Source: Siphonodentalium dalli (lineage: Eukaryota; Mollusca; Scaphopoda; Gadilida; Siphonodentaliidae). From it: 64,000 nucleotides of DNA. Location of the stretch: contig CP136063.1 of NCBI GenBank assembly GCA_032622095.1, positions 81,383,980 through 81,447,979 on the forward strand. Reading direction: 5' to 3'. The translations under genes and the position numbers were made by a program. A model generated the notes under the pieces. That model saw nothing but the letters and a program-made list of their open reading frames with translations. It was not told the origin of the DNA and searched no databases. Position 1 is the first letter of the stretch. Each line of letters starts with the position of its first letter. Positions 11,216 to 22,259 of the stretch are shown one piece after another.

Positions 11216-12142
11216 TTATCTTACAATATAGCTATATTTCATCAAATACACGCGAAAACGCCTAGGCGGTTTCCGATCTTGTATCCTGGATGGCAACAAG
11301 GATATCTTCGATGGCAACAGCTGGTGCACGTGCGTTTCGACAACTGGCTTGTTTTCAAAACAAAACGTCTAAATAACCAACTAAAAGTCGTAAAATAATA
11401 TACTCGTGTGCTACGAATGTAAAATAATCAATAATTAGTTCAATAAAGTTGACAAAATGTGGAGACAGGGCCCAAAAAGCTCAAAATAACCACCCCAAAA
11501 TGTTTGGAAAAGTAACGAAGTTTACACATTGTTAACAGCGCGCACGAATACGGACTATTTTGACAATTTCTATTTTAGCGAAGTAGGGAATTCCCCGTAA
11601 TTCAGTACGGTCTTGATCAAAAGCTACTGAACGCATTTTTTATTCGATAAAATACAGAATGGAAAATCAAATTAATTTTATCTTATGTTAAGGATATAAA
11701 ACACAATACTTACGAAAAGTCCGTGATTTAGTGCATTTCCTCTAAATGAAGTTTAATGGGTTATTTTAGTGCGAGTCAGAACTCGATTGTCGAAGTGTCG
11801 GAAAGTTCAAAATTCACCAAAACTCTGAATGGACAGTCATCTCCGGCAATGCCTCTCGCCAACCCTATCACTATCCAAGGAGATTGCACCATAAAATAAT
11901 ACAATTATCCTGTTAAAAGTGACAATTATGTCGAACATATGAAACGAAAATATCGTCGCCTCTTCATTGAATCGGATTCCAGCCAAAGTGAATTTGAATA
12001 GTGACGTGAATTTCTCAGAATTTGACTGATCAAAACGTCGCGTGCTGAGAATATTGTGTACGTTGTGTGTTGCGCGTAATAAAATAGTTCCTGTTTTAAA
12101 TTGAGTTTTATTGCATTTTTTATGGGACGAATTGTAAGATAA
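11216..12142 (-). mobile_element. 927-bp element with TTATCTTACAAT ends, copy 2
   Basis: Inverted copy of 10282-11209, separated from it by TGCATT, which resembles a piece of the minisatellite unit (AATGCATTGT). No open frame of note. Confidence 0.7.
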
Positions 12143-12145
12143 ATT

Positions 12146-12304
12146 GGTTATCATCACCCTGTGTGTTTCCGAGATCCGTATTCAAGTCTCGCTGCCTTCT
12201 CTGGGCTGTCTATCGACTCGTCCTACGGACTCGTCGATAGACTGCCCAGAGAAGGCAGCTCGACTTGAATACGGATCTCAGAAACACACATGGTGGTGAT
12301 AACC
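12146..12304. repeat. Right outer hairpin of the giant palindrome
   Basis: Mirror image of the left hairpin, itself self-complementary around a centre near 12224 (CTCGTCCTACGGACTCGTC). Confidence 0.85.
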
Positions 12305-12343
12305 TATATGTATTAGTTAGATCCATAAGCTAGATAATGCATT

Positions 12344-12496
12344 TTATCTTACAATATAGCTATATTTCATCAAATACACGCGAAAACGCCTAGGCGGTTT
12401 CCGATCTTGTATCCTGGATGGCAACAAGGATATTGTGGATGGCAACAGCTGGTGCGCGTGCGTTTCGACAACTGGCTTGTTTTCAAAACAAAACGT
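12344..12496 (-). repeat. Truncated third copy of the 928-bp element
   Basis: Starts TTATCTTACAATATAGC directly after a minisatellite unit ending AATGCATT and matches 11216-11367, then breaks off back into minisatellite sequence. Confidence 0.75.
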
Positions 12497-12604
12497 TAAT
12501 ATAATGCATTGTGTTATAGTTAGATCAATAATCTATATAATGCATTGTGTTATAGTTAGATCCATAAGCTAGATAATGCATTGTGTTATAGTTAGATTCA
12601 TAAG

Positions 12605-14614
12605 ACTTCATGCTTGTCCACGATAGGTGTCAGACAAGGGTGCATATTGTCACCAAATCTGTTCAAAATCTTTATTGATGACATTAAAAATCCGTTTGAC
12701 AATCCTTGCGATGTTGTCCGTATAGGCAATGATTCACTTAATCACATTTTATTCGCTGACGACCTAGTTTTACTTTCGGATACCCCAAATGGGCTTCAGA
12801 TGTGCATAAACTGACTAAATAAATACACGGAGACCAACAAACTAGCCGTGAACACTGATAAAACTAAATGTATGGTGTTTAGAGCTATGAAAGCTAAAAC
12901 TTCACCAGACTTTCACATTGGAAATCAAAAGTTGGAAAATGTCACTGAATACAACTATCTTGGAATTAAATTTTGTAATACTGGTAGATTCATACATGCA
13001 ATGGAAGAGTTAAGTGCTAAAGGTTTCAAAGCAATGCATTCACTAATTAATGCATGTACAAAAGACGCGCCGATTCCAATATCGACGTCTTTAAAACTCT
13101 TCGATAGATTAATTAAGCCGATACTGTTATATGGTAGCGAATTATGGGGCGTTGAAATAGCCACTAAAAATCACGACCGCCTGCCATGTGAAAAGGTACA
13201 CTTAAAATACTGTAAACGGATACTCGGAGTTGGTAAATTTTCTTCGAACAACGCTGTCCGCGCTGAGCTAGGGAGCCACCCACTATACATTGATGTGGCA
13301 TGCAGACTTTCATCATATGTAATTAAGTTAATGACACGGTCGGACTGTAATCTTCTCCGCAGTGCTGCATTGGAACAACGGGTGGCATCGGTTAATCCGA
13401 TCAGAGGGTCCCCATCTCAACAGATTCCAACAACAACAATCCGATCAGAGGGTCCTATATTACTATTTCTTTGGCTTTGGGTGTAAAAAATATTTGATTC
13501 GAGTCTGGCAACCCATCAAACAAAGCTCAGAGTTATTATATATTGATTTTTGAAATTTGTTATTTTCTCGAGATAAGTACTAATAATTGCCTTCAACTGC
13601 GTAATCTGCTCGAGATGTGTACACCAAAACACTATTCAAACAGACAAGGATGGATAACTCTAAAATCAAGTGGTAATAATAACGCAATTTTGACTGTGTT
13701 CTGGGCCAGAAAGTATTCCCGATAATGAAAAATAATAGATTTCTAAAATCGATATCTAAAAAATCTGAGCTTTTATGGGTGGCTTCCTCGACTCGAATCA
13801 AATATTTTTGACCCCCGAAGCCATTGAAATAGTAATTGAGAGGAGTTTTATCGGATTGAGTACCTTTAAGAAATCAATCTTTAAAACGGCAGAATCACTG
13901 GGGTGGAACATTGAAGACCTCCAAAACGCTGGTCCCGTACTGAGTCAATTTCAAAAGAAATCTTATTGAAGATTATTATATGTATTTTAGACAGAGTTTC
14001 ACTGACGAGTGTTAAAAAACGGGAAGTAATAAGTTACGAACATACTGACTTTTCAAACTTAAGTACGAAATAGAACCTTATCTTCACACAACATCAATAG
14101 AAAATAGAATCGTTTTCACTTGACTGCGAATAAGTAATCATACATTGGCTATTGAAAAGGGACGCCACACGCAACCGCCGACGGCAGTGGAGCAAAGGAT
14201 TTGTATATTTTGTTCCGATAATGCTATTGAAGACGAAAAACATTTTCTTTTAGAGTGCAGCGCTTACCGCACACAACGTTTCGAGCTCACAAACCTTATA
14301 AAGACACAGTTCTCAGACTTTGAAAGCATGACCCAAACTGAACAGCTTGTCAAAATCTTATCCAACAATGTTTCAAATACATGCACTTCAATTTTTCATA
14401 TGATCCGAAATTATTCTACGCACGTGATGAGCATCGTATCATAAATCAATGAACAAATACAGAATAGATGATCCATTGCACATTCAGCTTGACTTATATT
14501 AATATCATTTATTATATATACTGTTCAATACACCATGTACAATTATATGTTAGTTACTATGTATGCAAACTGTCCTTATATGGATGTTTTTTGCCAATTA
14601 AACTTATCTTATCT
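12605..14614 (+). pseudogene. 5'-truncated LINE (non-LTR retrotransposon) with reverse-transcriptase remains
   Basis: The first block encodes reverse-transcriptase motifs GVRQGCILSPNLFKIFIDDI and FADDLVLLS (12614-12811). After one in-frame stop (12812-12814) the frame continues with NTDKTKCMVF, EYNYLGI and PILLYGSELWG to about 13400. Further on, 14145-14444 encodes the C-terminal zinc-knuckle-like CIFCSD, EDEKHFLLEC. The part between is frame-broken, and an AATCCGATCAGAGGGTCC block is repeated at about 13396 and 13438. The element ends in a short TTATC repeat (CTTATCTTATCT) typical of LINE tails. It is inserted in the 34/36-bp minisatellite, with TAAG on both sides (12601-12604, 14615-14618). 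It lacks the endonuclease and upstream RT, so it is dead. Confidence 0.88.
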
Positions 14615-14710
14615 TAAGCTAGATAATGCATTGTATTAGTTGCAAATATTTCCTGTCAAACTTTCCAATGACCAACCTTGAATATTGTTGTTTGTTTAAA
14701 CCACTTCATA

Positions 14711-14955
14711 TACTCTACAATTACTCTTTATATACTCTTTATGTACTCTTTATTTACTCTTTAGTTACTCTTTAGTTAATCTTTATGTGCTCTTTATTTA
14801 CTCTTTGTGTACTCTTTAGGTGCTCTTTATTTACTCTTTGTGTACTCTTTGTGTACTCTTTAGTTACTCTTTATGTGCTCTTTATTTACTCTTTGTGTAC
14901 TCTTTAGTTACTCTTTAGTTACTCTTTAGGTAATCTTTGGGTTCTCTTTAGTTAC
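14711..14955 (+). repeat. 11-bp tandem repeat, about 22 units
   Basis: The unit is TACTCTTTAKN, with variants TGCTCTTTATT and TACTCTTTGTG arranged in a partly higher-order pattern. Pyrimidine-rich on this strand. Confidence 0.9.
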
Positions 14956-15280
14956 TTTATGGATATATAACGCATATCTCATATTAATAATACTAATTCC
15001 CCCTTCAAACAGCTTCGTATTGATAATTGGAAATTTAGATTATTTGCAACTTCACGAACGGGGCGGCTCCTTAAGGAAATATATACAGACGGCAAACGAA
15101 CACATACACATACTACAAGTGCAGAAATATGGCTATTCATTTTGGGAAATGTTCAGATATTAACATCAACAAAATACCGTTTTTTGCACTTATTATTTGA
15201 ACATTTGTGTTAATGTAACTACTCGTTAGTGAGTATGCACTAACTAAAGGGTTAAGCATGTATCGTCTATATCACTGCAG

Positions 15281-15346
15281 CACAAAGAAACGAAAGGCAG
15301 AAGATATCGATGCTCCTCGTCCAAAAAGAACAAAGACCGAAGAAAG
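15281..15346 (+). CDS. Candidate exon with a nuclear-localisation-like sequence
   Basis: 66 bases between an acceptor (ATCACTGCAG) and a donor (AAG|GTATTG). It reads TKKRKAEDIDAPRPKRTK then TEE: two basic clusters 10 residues apart, like a bipartite nuclear localisation signal. One base before and two after whole codons, the same phase as the neighbouring candidate exons. Product unknown. Confidence 0.4.
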
Positions 15347-15892
15347 GTATTGAACTTAAAAAGACGTATATTAAATGGACAATAGTTCAAGATGTATGAT
15401 CAAATGTGAAAAATTAAATATTAAACCTATGCTTATCAGAGAAAGGAGAATTGCAAACAACTATTTTAACGCATCATTATTGTCTGAACATTTCCTAATA
15501 TTTACATAGCCCGCCTGTGTTACGAAAAATCCTGTTCGGCGATTGGTCAACTGCCAACTTGGTCAACCGCTTCACATCCTAATAACACACACACCGTAAC
15601 ACGAACACGACGTCACAAATTGTTGACATAATCTGATCTAATTAGTAAAAGCTGTCAGCACAAACTTCAGCCTAATTACATCTGAAGCTAGTTATTTATA
15701 TCGTTCACGTTATTGTTGATAAGGGCTTGGACATCTTATATAGGGCTTACTTGGTGTGCTGCATTGCTAGTCTCGGTGAAACTCAATAAGAATACACTTA
15801 TAGGAACAAATCATAAAAAACACCTATAAATATAAGAAATGAATGTAATGGGTGAGTGTTTTATTGGGGGATGAAATTCTGTTATAGAAGAG

Positions 15893-16015
15893 TAATGGAA
15901 CGCGACTCCGTCCAAAACAGCATCAATCAATCCAACCGATATCTCAAGCTGTTGTGGACCGAGAACATTTGGTATTCGTTCGGATATTTCGAATAGATGA
16001 AGTTGAATTTCTAAG
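15893..16015 (+). CDS. Candidate internal exon, same gene as 16175-16282
   Basis: An open segment ending at a donor (CTAAG|GTTAGT), reading through QHQSIQPISQAVVDREHLVF to IDEVEFLR. The last two bases join the first base of the next candidate exon to give an Arg codon in frame. The start is uncertain. An acceptor after TAGAAGAG (15892) keeps the phase of the upstream exon; AAAACAG (15920) is an alternative that would not. No family recognised. Confidence 0.4.
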
Positions 16016-16174
16016 GTTAGTTTTTGCCGATCAATATTTACTACATATTAGTTTAATGAAGAATTGTTTTAGACATTTTAATGAATAATGCCAACACCAC
16101 ATTAATAATTCGATGACATGTTGCATGTTAATAAATATCTATAATTATCACACACCGTTTTTTTTATATTGCAG

Positions 16175-16282
16175 ACAAATCAGCAACCCATATCTGAAAA
16201 TGGTAACATTTGTCAACAAATCTCAGATATGGGTGTGCTTGGACGAGGAGCCGGTATGGCGCTCTGAAAAGAAAGAAAAAAG
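16175..16282 (+). CDS. Candidate internal exon with strong splice sites
   Basis: 108 bases between a strong acceptor (CCGTTTTTTTTATATTGCAG) and a consensus donor (AAG|GTGAGT). Only one frame is open: QISNPYLKMVTFVNKSQIWV, then CLDEEPVWRSEKKEK. Phase fits the exon at 15893-16015, and the length is a multiple of three. A LINE fragment lies immediately downstream at 16324, so the next exon would be beyond it. Function unknown. Confidence 0.5.
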
Positions 16283-16323
16283 GTGAGTCTGATAGTTGAG
16301 ATGCACGGTATGATTTCTACAAT

Positions 16324-17262
16324 GGTCGTTTCTGTAGATCTATTAAAGAAAACAAGAACATTGCCCTGAAAGCAATGTTTGCTTTATTTAATAAGGTGAG
16401 ATCACTAAATCTCCCTTTAGATATGATGTTAACTCTCTTTGATTACAAAATAGCCCCCATATTGCTATATGGTAGTGAGGTATGGTGTTATGAGCCCACC
16501 AAGGACATCGAATTCGTCCACTTAAAATTTTGCAAAATTCTACTTGGTATGAAGTCCAGTATACCGAATTACATGGTGTACGGAGAAACAGGACGACACC
16601 CACTTGGAATTGAGATAAAATGCCGTGCACTGGCATTTTGTCAAGAATCGTTTCTGAATATGGATCAAATCTAGTGAAGAAACTATATAAATTGTCGCGA
16701 GTGTTATCTGAGTCTCCCGGTACTTATTTGAAATGGTTTGAATTTATACAGGTGATTTTCGAAGAGGTAAATGCCAAAAGTTCATGCTCAGCTAACTCAC
16801 CCTTGTCTAAGGGGACCATCAGACAATTTAAAATGGACATGACAAGTCAATTTGAATTAGAATGGCGCCAAAATATTCTTTCTTCGTCAAATGGTATCCT
16901 TTACAAAGAAATAAAGTCCGACCTTAAAATGAGTGGCTATTTGCTAATATTACCTACATATCTGGCAGAATACATGACAAAGATTATAACAACAAACCAT
17001 CGTTTGGCCATTGAGAGTGGTAGATGGAAAGCCGTGTCACGAGAACAAAGACTCTTCTCCGCATGTGGGGAGGGTCTCGGTGATGAATATCATTTTATTA
17101 TCGTATGCAAAAAATTCCAGGTTATCAGAGAAAAATTCATACCATCGTATTATTGGGAGCTTCCCAACCTTGATAAATTTATTGGTCTTCTGTCTATTGA
17201 TAATCTAGAAATTATGAAGAGGGTATGTATATTTATTAAACAGGCACTGTGTGACACGTGAG
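16324..17262 (+). pseudogene. LINE C-terminal fragment (second copy, related clade)
   Basis: Encodes GRFCRSIKEN, then LTLFDYKIAPILLYGSEVW (compare LIKPILLYGSELW in the LINE at 12605), then, after a frameshift near 16620-16675, a long second block with LAIESGRWKAVSREQRLF and a degenerate zinc-knuckle region ending at 17261. It is truncated at the 5' side and lies in what would be an intron of the 15-16 kb exons. An AATAAA at about 17750 may mark the end of its 3' region. Confidence 0.8.
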
Positions 17263-18780
17263 ACTGTCGTGAACTATCGGAGACATATATCATGAATGAG
17301 CTTATGTGCTTCTGATATCAGTTCTTCCCGGAAAGCTGATATCAGAATCGATAAGCTTGCATTCATAGATTACATTCGACACATTGTATTACACCGTATG
17401 CACACAGTTTCATAGTTTTAACTTGGTATTTAACATGTTTGTCTAATACACACGATGAGAAATATAATTAGATTATCAACGAAATTATATTATAAGTCCA
17501 AATTGAAAATGGAAATCATTTAATGCTTTCTGCCCGTCGCAACTTAAGACATTGGGCAGAGTATACGGCATATATATCAACAGCATAGCATGACATTATG
17601 CATTGTTTATATCATGTCTATACACGCATAGGTGGACTTAGCGTGTAAATATGTATGTATATAAAACCAACTAATTCATTAAGTTATTAATATATATGTT
17701 TACTAATGTTTTCTAATGTACTTTTGTTCTGTGATAAACAGCAAAGACATAATAAAACATTACAACCAAAACAATTAGTGAAGTTTCCTGACCCGTGAAT
17801 AACCGTCAATTCTCATTTTCAAGAATCTAAATATGTCGATAAATACCTGAACTACCTTTCTACGAACATTATATGCCAAAGACAGACGCATGAAGTCATA
17901 AAATATATCTGCGAATACAATGTTCAGGTAAAAACTAGGCCATTTGTATGCATCGTAATTCAGGAATTGGAAAGTCCGCAGCATTTTAATGCATATCTTA
18001 ACATGGAACTATATTAAACTTCAAGCACTGCTTTCTCTTCGTGTCAATAATCAAAGTTATGAAGTACTTTAATCGTATCAGAGCGACGACAAACAAAATT
18101 ATATTAGCATGTCTACATTTGTACTTTTTACGTACCCACTGACTAAAATAATTGAACTGACACAAACTTTCTAAAATATATCGAAAAATATAAGAAACCA
18201 ACCACGTATTTTCAGCTCTATTTGGACGAATATGTTCGGAAAATTTCCATGTAGATATGTTTTCAGATACCTCTTACCAGGTTATTTATACATAATTTGG
18301 GGAATTGATCGAGCCATATCCGTTTCAGTAAAGTTTAACCAAACCACCCCAATATGGACTCGATAATTTAAAAACAAAAGAAAGAAACACAGGAGTGACT
18401 AAAAGAACTATAAATGGAATGGATATAAATAGCACGTGTAACACATGTGACATAAATAGGAAATGTTATTCTTTTTCCACAACTGAGATCTCATTTTGTA
18501 CGCACGCATATGGTTTGTAGTCGCGAAATATACTTTCATAATAGTAAATACTTATTTGGGAGTTATCTATCAAGGAATGTTTGTTGAGAAATCCATACAT
18601 CCCACAACATAATAAGATTGTATTTTTGTAAGATTTTGTTTTGAAGTGAGTGTTGGAATTTTAAAATGACACACACACATCATGATTTGAGTATAACCAA
18701 TCTGAGGTTGTAGACATTAATTGAGTAAATTCTTGCTGAATCCTGATTGGGATTTGGACCAAGCTAGCTCTGTTGTGCCA
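17263..18780. other. No gene recognised
   Basis: AT-rich DNA. Open frames are short on both strands and have no splice or family support. Confidence 0.4.
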
Positions 18781-18784
18781 TATG

Positions 18785-18792
18785 TATTTTAA
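18785..18792 (+). promoter_or_regulatory. TATA-like box before a signal-peptide exon
   Basis: ATTTTAAAAG lies about 30-35 bases before the ATG at 18824, a position consistent with a TATA box and a very short 5' leader. Confidence 0.35.
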
Positions 18793-18823
18793 AAGATCCC
18801 ACCACTATAGTGTCGCATGTGCT

Positions 18824-18869
18824 ATGAGTTCTATTATAATAGTGTTCATTTTGGGTACTGATTGTTTCG
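18824..18869 (+). CDS. Candidate first exon encoding a signal peptide
   Basis: Reads MSSIIIVFILGTDCF plus one base, then a consensus donor G|GTAAGT. A short hydrophobic leader ending at a phase-1 intron is the usual start of a secreted animal protein. The phase matches the exon at 19273. Confidence 0.45.
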
Positions 18870-19272
18870 GTAAGTTAGTATTGCTGAGGTTATAATTTAA
18901 AGTGATCACATCTTTATGTAAGAAAGATGACTCAGCTGAAACTTCCTTGAGCGTATACAAAATAAGGAATCATAAATGACAAAGGAAATGAATATAACAT
19001 GCAACAGTTGTTTTATGTCAACTGTGTGAAATGTTTTATATTCTCCTTCCAATTTAAAATTTTGTAAACATGTCCGTGGAGGCCATATTGTTGGCGTAAA
19101 CAAATATCCAAACCTTGGTTTGTTCCTAACATTGGTCACCTAATTATGCATTTTATGTTTAAGACAAAAAAATCAGATTTTAGCCATGTTTTGATTCAAT
19201 TGATCATTTTCAACCAAAACCAGAACAAGACAGAGCGAATGTTAGTAGATAAGCTTTTTCTATCCAACTAAG

Positions 19273-19406
19273 ACACATTTGAAAAAGAACAAAGGGTTAC
19301 AGTAGCTATAGAAAGCGTCTTGCAAAATTCATGGGAGAGAAATCGTGCATTTTCCAATAGGCAAGCATGCAGAGTTGCCCGCTCTGAATACAAAAATCGT
19401 ATTCAG
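19273..19406 (+). CDS. Candidate second exon of the small secreted-protein gene
   Basis: Acceptor after GCTTTTTCTATCCAACTAAG; donor CAG|GTAACA. Two bases then whole codons (TFEKEQRVTVAIESVLQNSW, then ERNRAFSNRQACRVARSEYK, NRIQ), ending in phase 0. Charged, helical-looking, Arg-rich. No family recognised. Confidence 0.42.
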
Positions 19407-19609
19407 GTAACACATAAAACATTCTTACCATTTTGTGAACTTTCACAGCTTGGTAACTATTAAGCATCAAAAAATTAATGGCATATTTAACACAGGCCAC
19501 ATTAGCAGCTATGTCCCCCAAAATACTTATTTCGATATTTCTCAGACCTCCTACAACCACCGAGATCGTGTACAAATAACTATAAGACTTTTCATTTCTT
19601 CTTTTGTAG

Positions 19610-19763
19610 ATTCCAAACCATTATGCCACAGACAACTAGGAGCCAGATATTTGAGTACAAAGGTTTCACCGTCGATAAGAGGGTTAACACCAATAGGTAT
19701 GACATGGTGGTGACCGCTCATTGCCTTCTTGCGGAGACTGAGTATTGGTAGTACACAAATAAA
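19610..19763 (+). CDS. Candidate last exon and polyadenylation signal
   Basis: Strong acceptor (TTCATTTCTTCTTTTGTAG). In phase 0 the chain closes after IPNHYATDN at 19639, giving a precursor of about 69 residues. A second frame of the exon is open for longer (RSQIFEYKGFTVDKRVNTNR to EYW, stop near 19750) and looks protein-like, so alternative splicing or a one-base error upstream is possible. AATAAA follows at 19758-19763, which supports a terminal exon. Confidence 0.38.
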
Positions 19764-19769
19764 ACGTAC

Positions 19770-21990
19770 TTGTTTCCGAATTGCCAACCGGGTTGGAACA
19801 TTGTCGCATTCTGTCAGTTAGATTACACCTTTGGGTGTCTACTAGATCCACGCAGATCCTTTGATTGTAAAGAACATTTCATTCAGCTACAATGTGGTAG
19901 ACTTGAAGCAAACGCACGTTACTTCTCAATAAATAACATGCAAATCTACCGCTATGCTTGGATTTTTCTGACCAACATATTGGAAACAAATACGTCTTTT
20001 TTTTGGCATAAGCTACAGAAATTAGCATGCTCAATCCTGATATTACTCGTTTAAATTACAAAAAACCTGCTAACAAGAAGATGATAGAAATGAACCAAAT
20101 CAACTTAATTTCTGAGCATTTTCTTGCAACTCGTGACATATCTAAAATGTACTTAGGGTAGTGTTATTCAAACATACTTCAGATGAGTGATGTTTTTAAC
20201 TTCTTTGAAAGAAATGTGGAGACATAATTATCTGTTTCTCTATAATATGTGATAAATGTAAATCCTGATCATTTGTCGCACAACTATAGGTGTGCAAGAC
20301 TTCCCTCAGTTTGTCGGAAGTAAGATAGTACACAATCTGGAAATGCATAGACAATGACTAAGAGACAACACTCCTTGGCAGGTTCCCTTTAACTAGTGTA
20401 AAACTCCAGTTATGTTTTATCTATATCACTATAGTATTTGATGAAGTAGCCTGTACCATACATTAAGATGACCCATCGGATTAATTAAAATAAAACTGGC
20501 ATATATTTTGTTAAATGTACTTGGTCGGACAAAAATGTTGAATCTATGGACCCATTAATTTCAGGCAGAATTATCTCGTTATTTCTGCCGGGTGTTCGAA
20601 TTTAAAAGAGCACCTATGATAAAGAGTGTGTGGAATTTTCTTGACTTTCGTCAGTAAAGCGAATTTTAATTTAATCTCCAATTATGTTTGGTAACCTTGT
20701 TTGTAATTAGCTAGACAAATGGAATGAATGCAGTAATCGAGTGGGTCTTGTTGACCAGAGCCAAATAATGTGTTCAATAATTATTATATTTGTTTCTGGA
20801 TCGTAACTTTTATTCCAATTATTAGATTGACTGGCTTCATTTACAATCGTGAAAATATTAGACATAGAATTCAATACAGGAGCTGTGCATAAAGTTACAG
20901 AGTGTGAATATCTTCACAATAGGCACCATCTTTATAAAGAATTGGATTTGCTTAATCACGAAAAGGTGAAGTCTAAAAAAGTCACGATAGGGTAACGATA
21001 AATATGACATATACCACTATATAACTTGTCAACCAAATTACCAAATAACCTGAGGTCATTTTGTATAACAATTTAAGCACCCTTTAGTCAAATAAAGTGG
21101 AGGTTTCCTTAAAATTAAAATGGATTTTACATCCATGGATATTTGGAGATTATTTCTCTTGACTACTGACACATAACAGAGGAGTGTTGAACTTTGCTCT
21201 TGTGCAGACCCACGATGTATATTAGTCATACACAAAAGATCTTCCCTGGTATCAAATACATCCACATCTCAAAATTGACCGATAATTAAATTAGGCGACG
21301 TAAGCTATATGCATACTTTTCTGGTTTGCAAGCAATTCAGATCATAAGAAGTTATAATGGTTTCATTCGCATCATCAAGCACGTTTCAATACATATAGCA
21401 CATTGTGAGGGACTTTATTAATTGAATCTCCTTCACATATTGGAGTCGAACACTGGAAATAATTTAGCATAATAATCTAGGATTCGAAAACTTAAAACAT
21501 TAAGAAAACTCAGTCTCAACAAGAATAGCCAGGTTTAGCCACACGCACCTGCAACGTGTAACGTGAATTACTATATATTACCAACTTGAAAGGAAGTCAC
21601 TGACCTCTTTGCTTACACGATCAAACCATAAAGAATGCAGGCAGTGTTACAATTTATAAGCCTGAGCGGGAGAGCGTAATATGTTCATTGAAGCGTATCG
21701 GTGCTCGCAGCTTGTCATCACCACCATGTATTGTTATCGTTTTCCCTTTACCACACGTTTGTTCATTATATAAACGTGTAGATTTGGCGTCGCAAAATTA
21801 AACGTTTCTTCCGACAAGAGCATCTCCATAGTAACACACGTTACAAGTTACAATGGTCGAATGGACGGGTGGCCTTTGTACTCAAATAAAATGTCACAGT
21901 TATTGTTGTCTGTTTGTATATTCTTGCAGCTATGAATTTTACCCAACATTGAAAATGTCCATCCATAGCCAATCGGACTAGGTATTTATT
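19770..21990. other. No gene recognised
   Basis: AT-rich. A 94-codon open frame at 19770-20054 has no splice context or recognisable motif. No large repeat seen. Confidence 0.35.
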
Positions 21991-21995
21991 GGTAT

Positions 21996-22259
21996 CACGG
22001 TGGGGAATCACGTGGTTTCGAGTTGATGAGTACCAAGCATTCAAACTGGCCGAAGCGTTCGCAAACACTACTGAATATTTTCGAACAAATGAGGTATCAA
22101 CTTGTTTTTAAAATAAACTAGCATATGCTCGTAACAGTCAAAATGATATATTTTGTATCAGTTCCTGATATATTATGTTTTTTGTGCGTTTGCATTCACC
22201 TCGGCCATTTTGAATGCGCGGTACTCACTAACATCGAAACCACGTGATTCCCCACCGTG
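21996..22259. repeat. MITE-like element with about 65-bp inverted repeats
   Basis: CACGGTGGGGAATCACGTGG at the left is mirrored exactly at the right end, and the similarity continues inwards through the CATTCAAA/TTTTGAATG region. Interior non-coding. A diverged, interrupted relative is at 5150-6014. Confidence 0.8.

Larger units (their letters stand above)
10122..12304. repeat. Giant palindrome, 2.2 kb, with a palindrome at each end
   Basis: Two arms of about 1.09 kb are mirror copies around a 6-base centre (11210-11215). Each arm consists of an outer self-palindrome of about 157 bp and an inner 927-928-bp element with ends TTATCTTACAAT. The arms differ by scattered substitutions and small indels. 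There is no coding capacity. The structure sits inside the 34/36-bp minisatellite. Confidence 0.9.
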
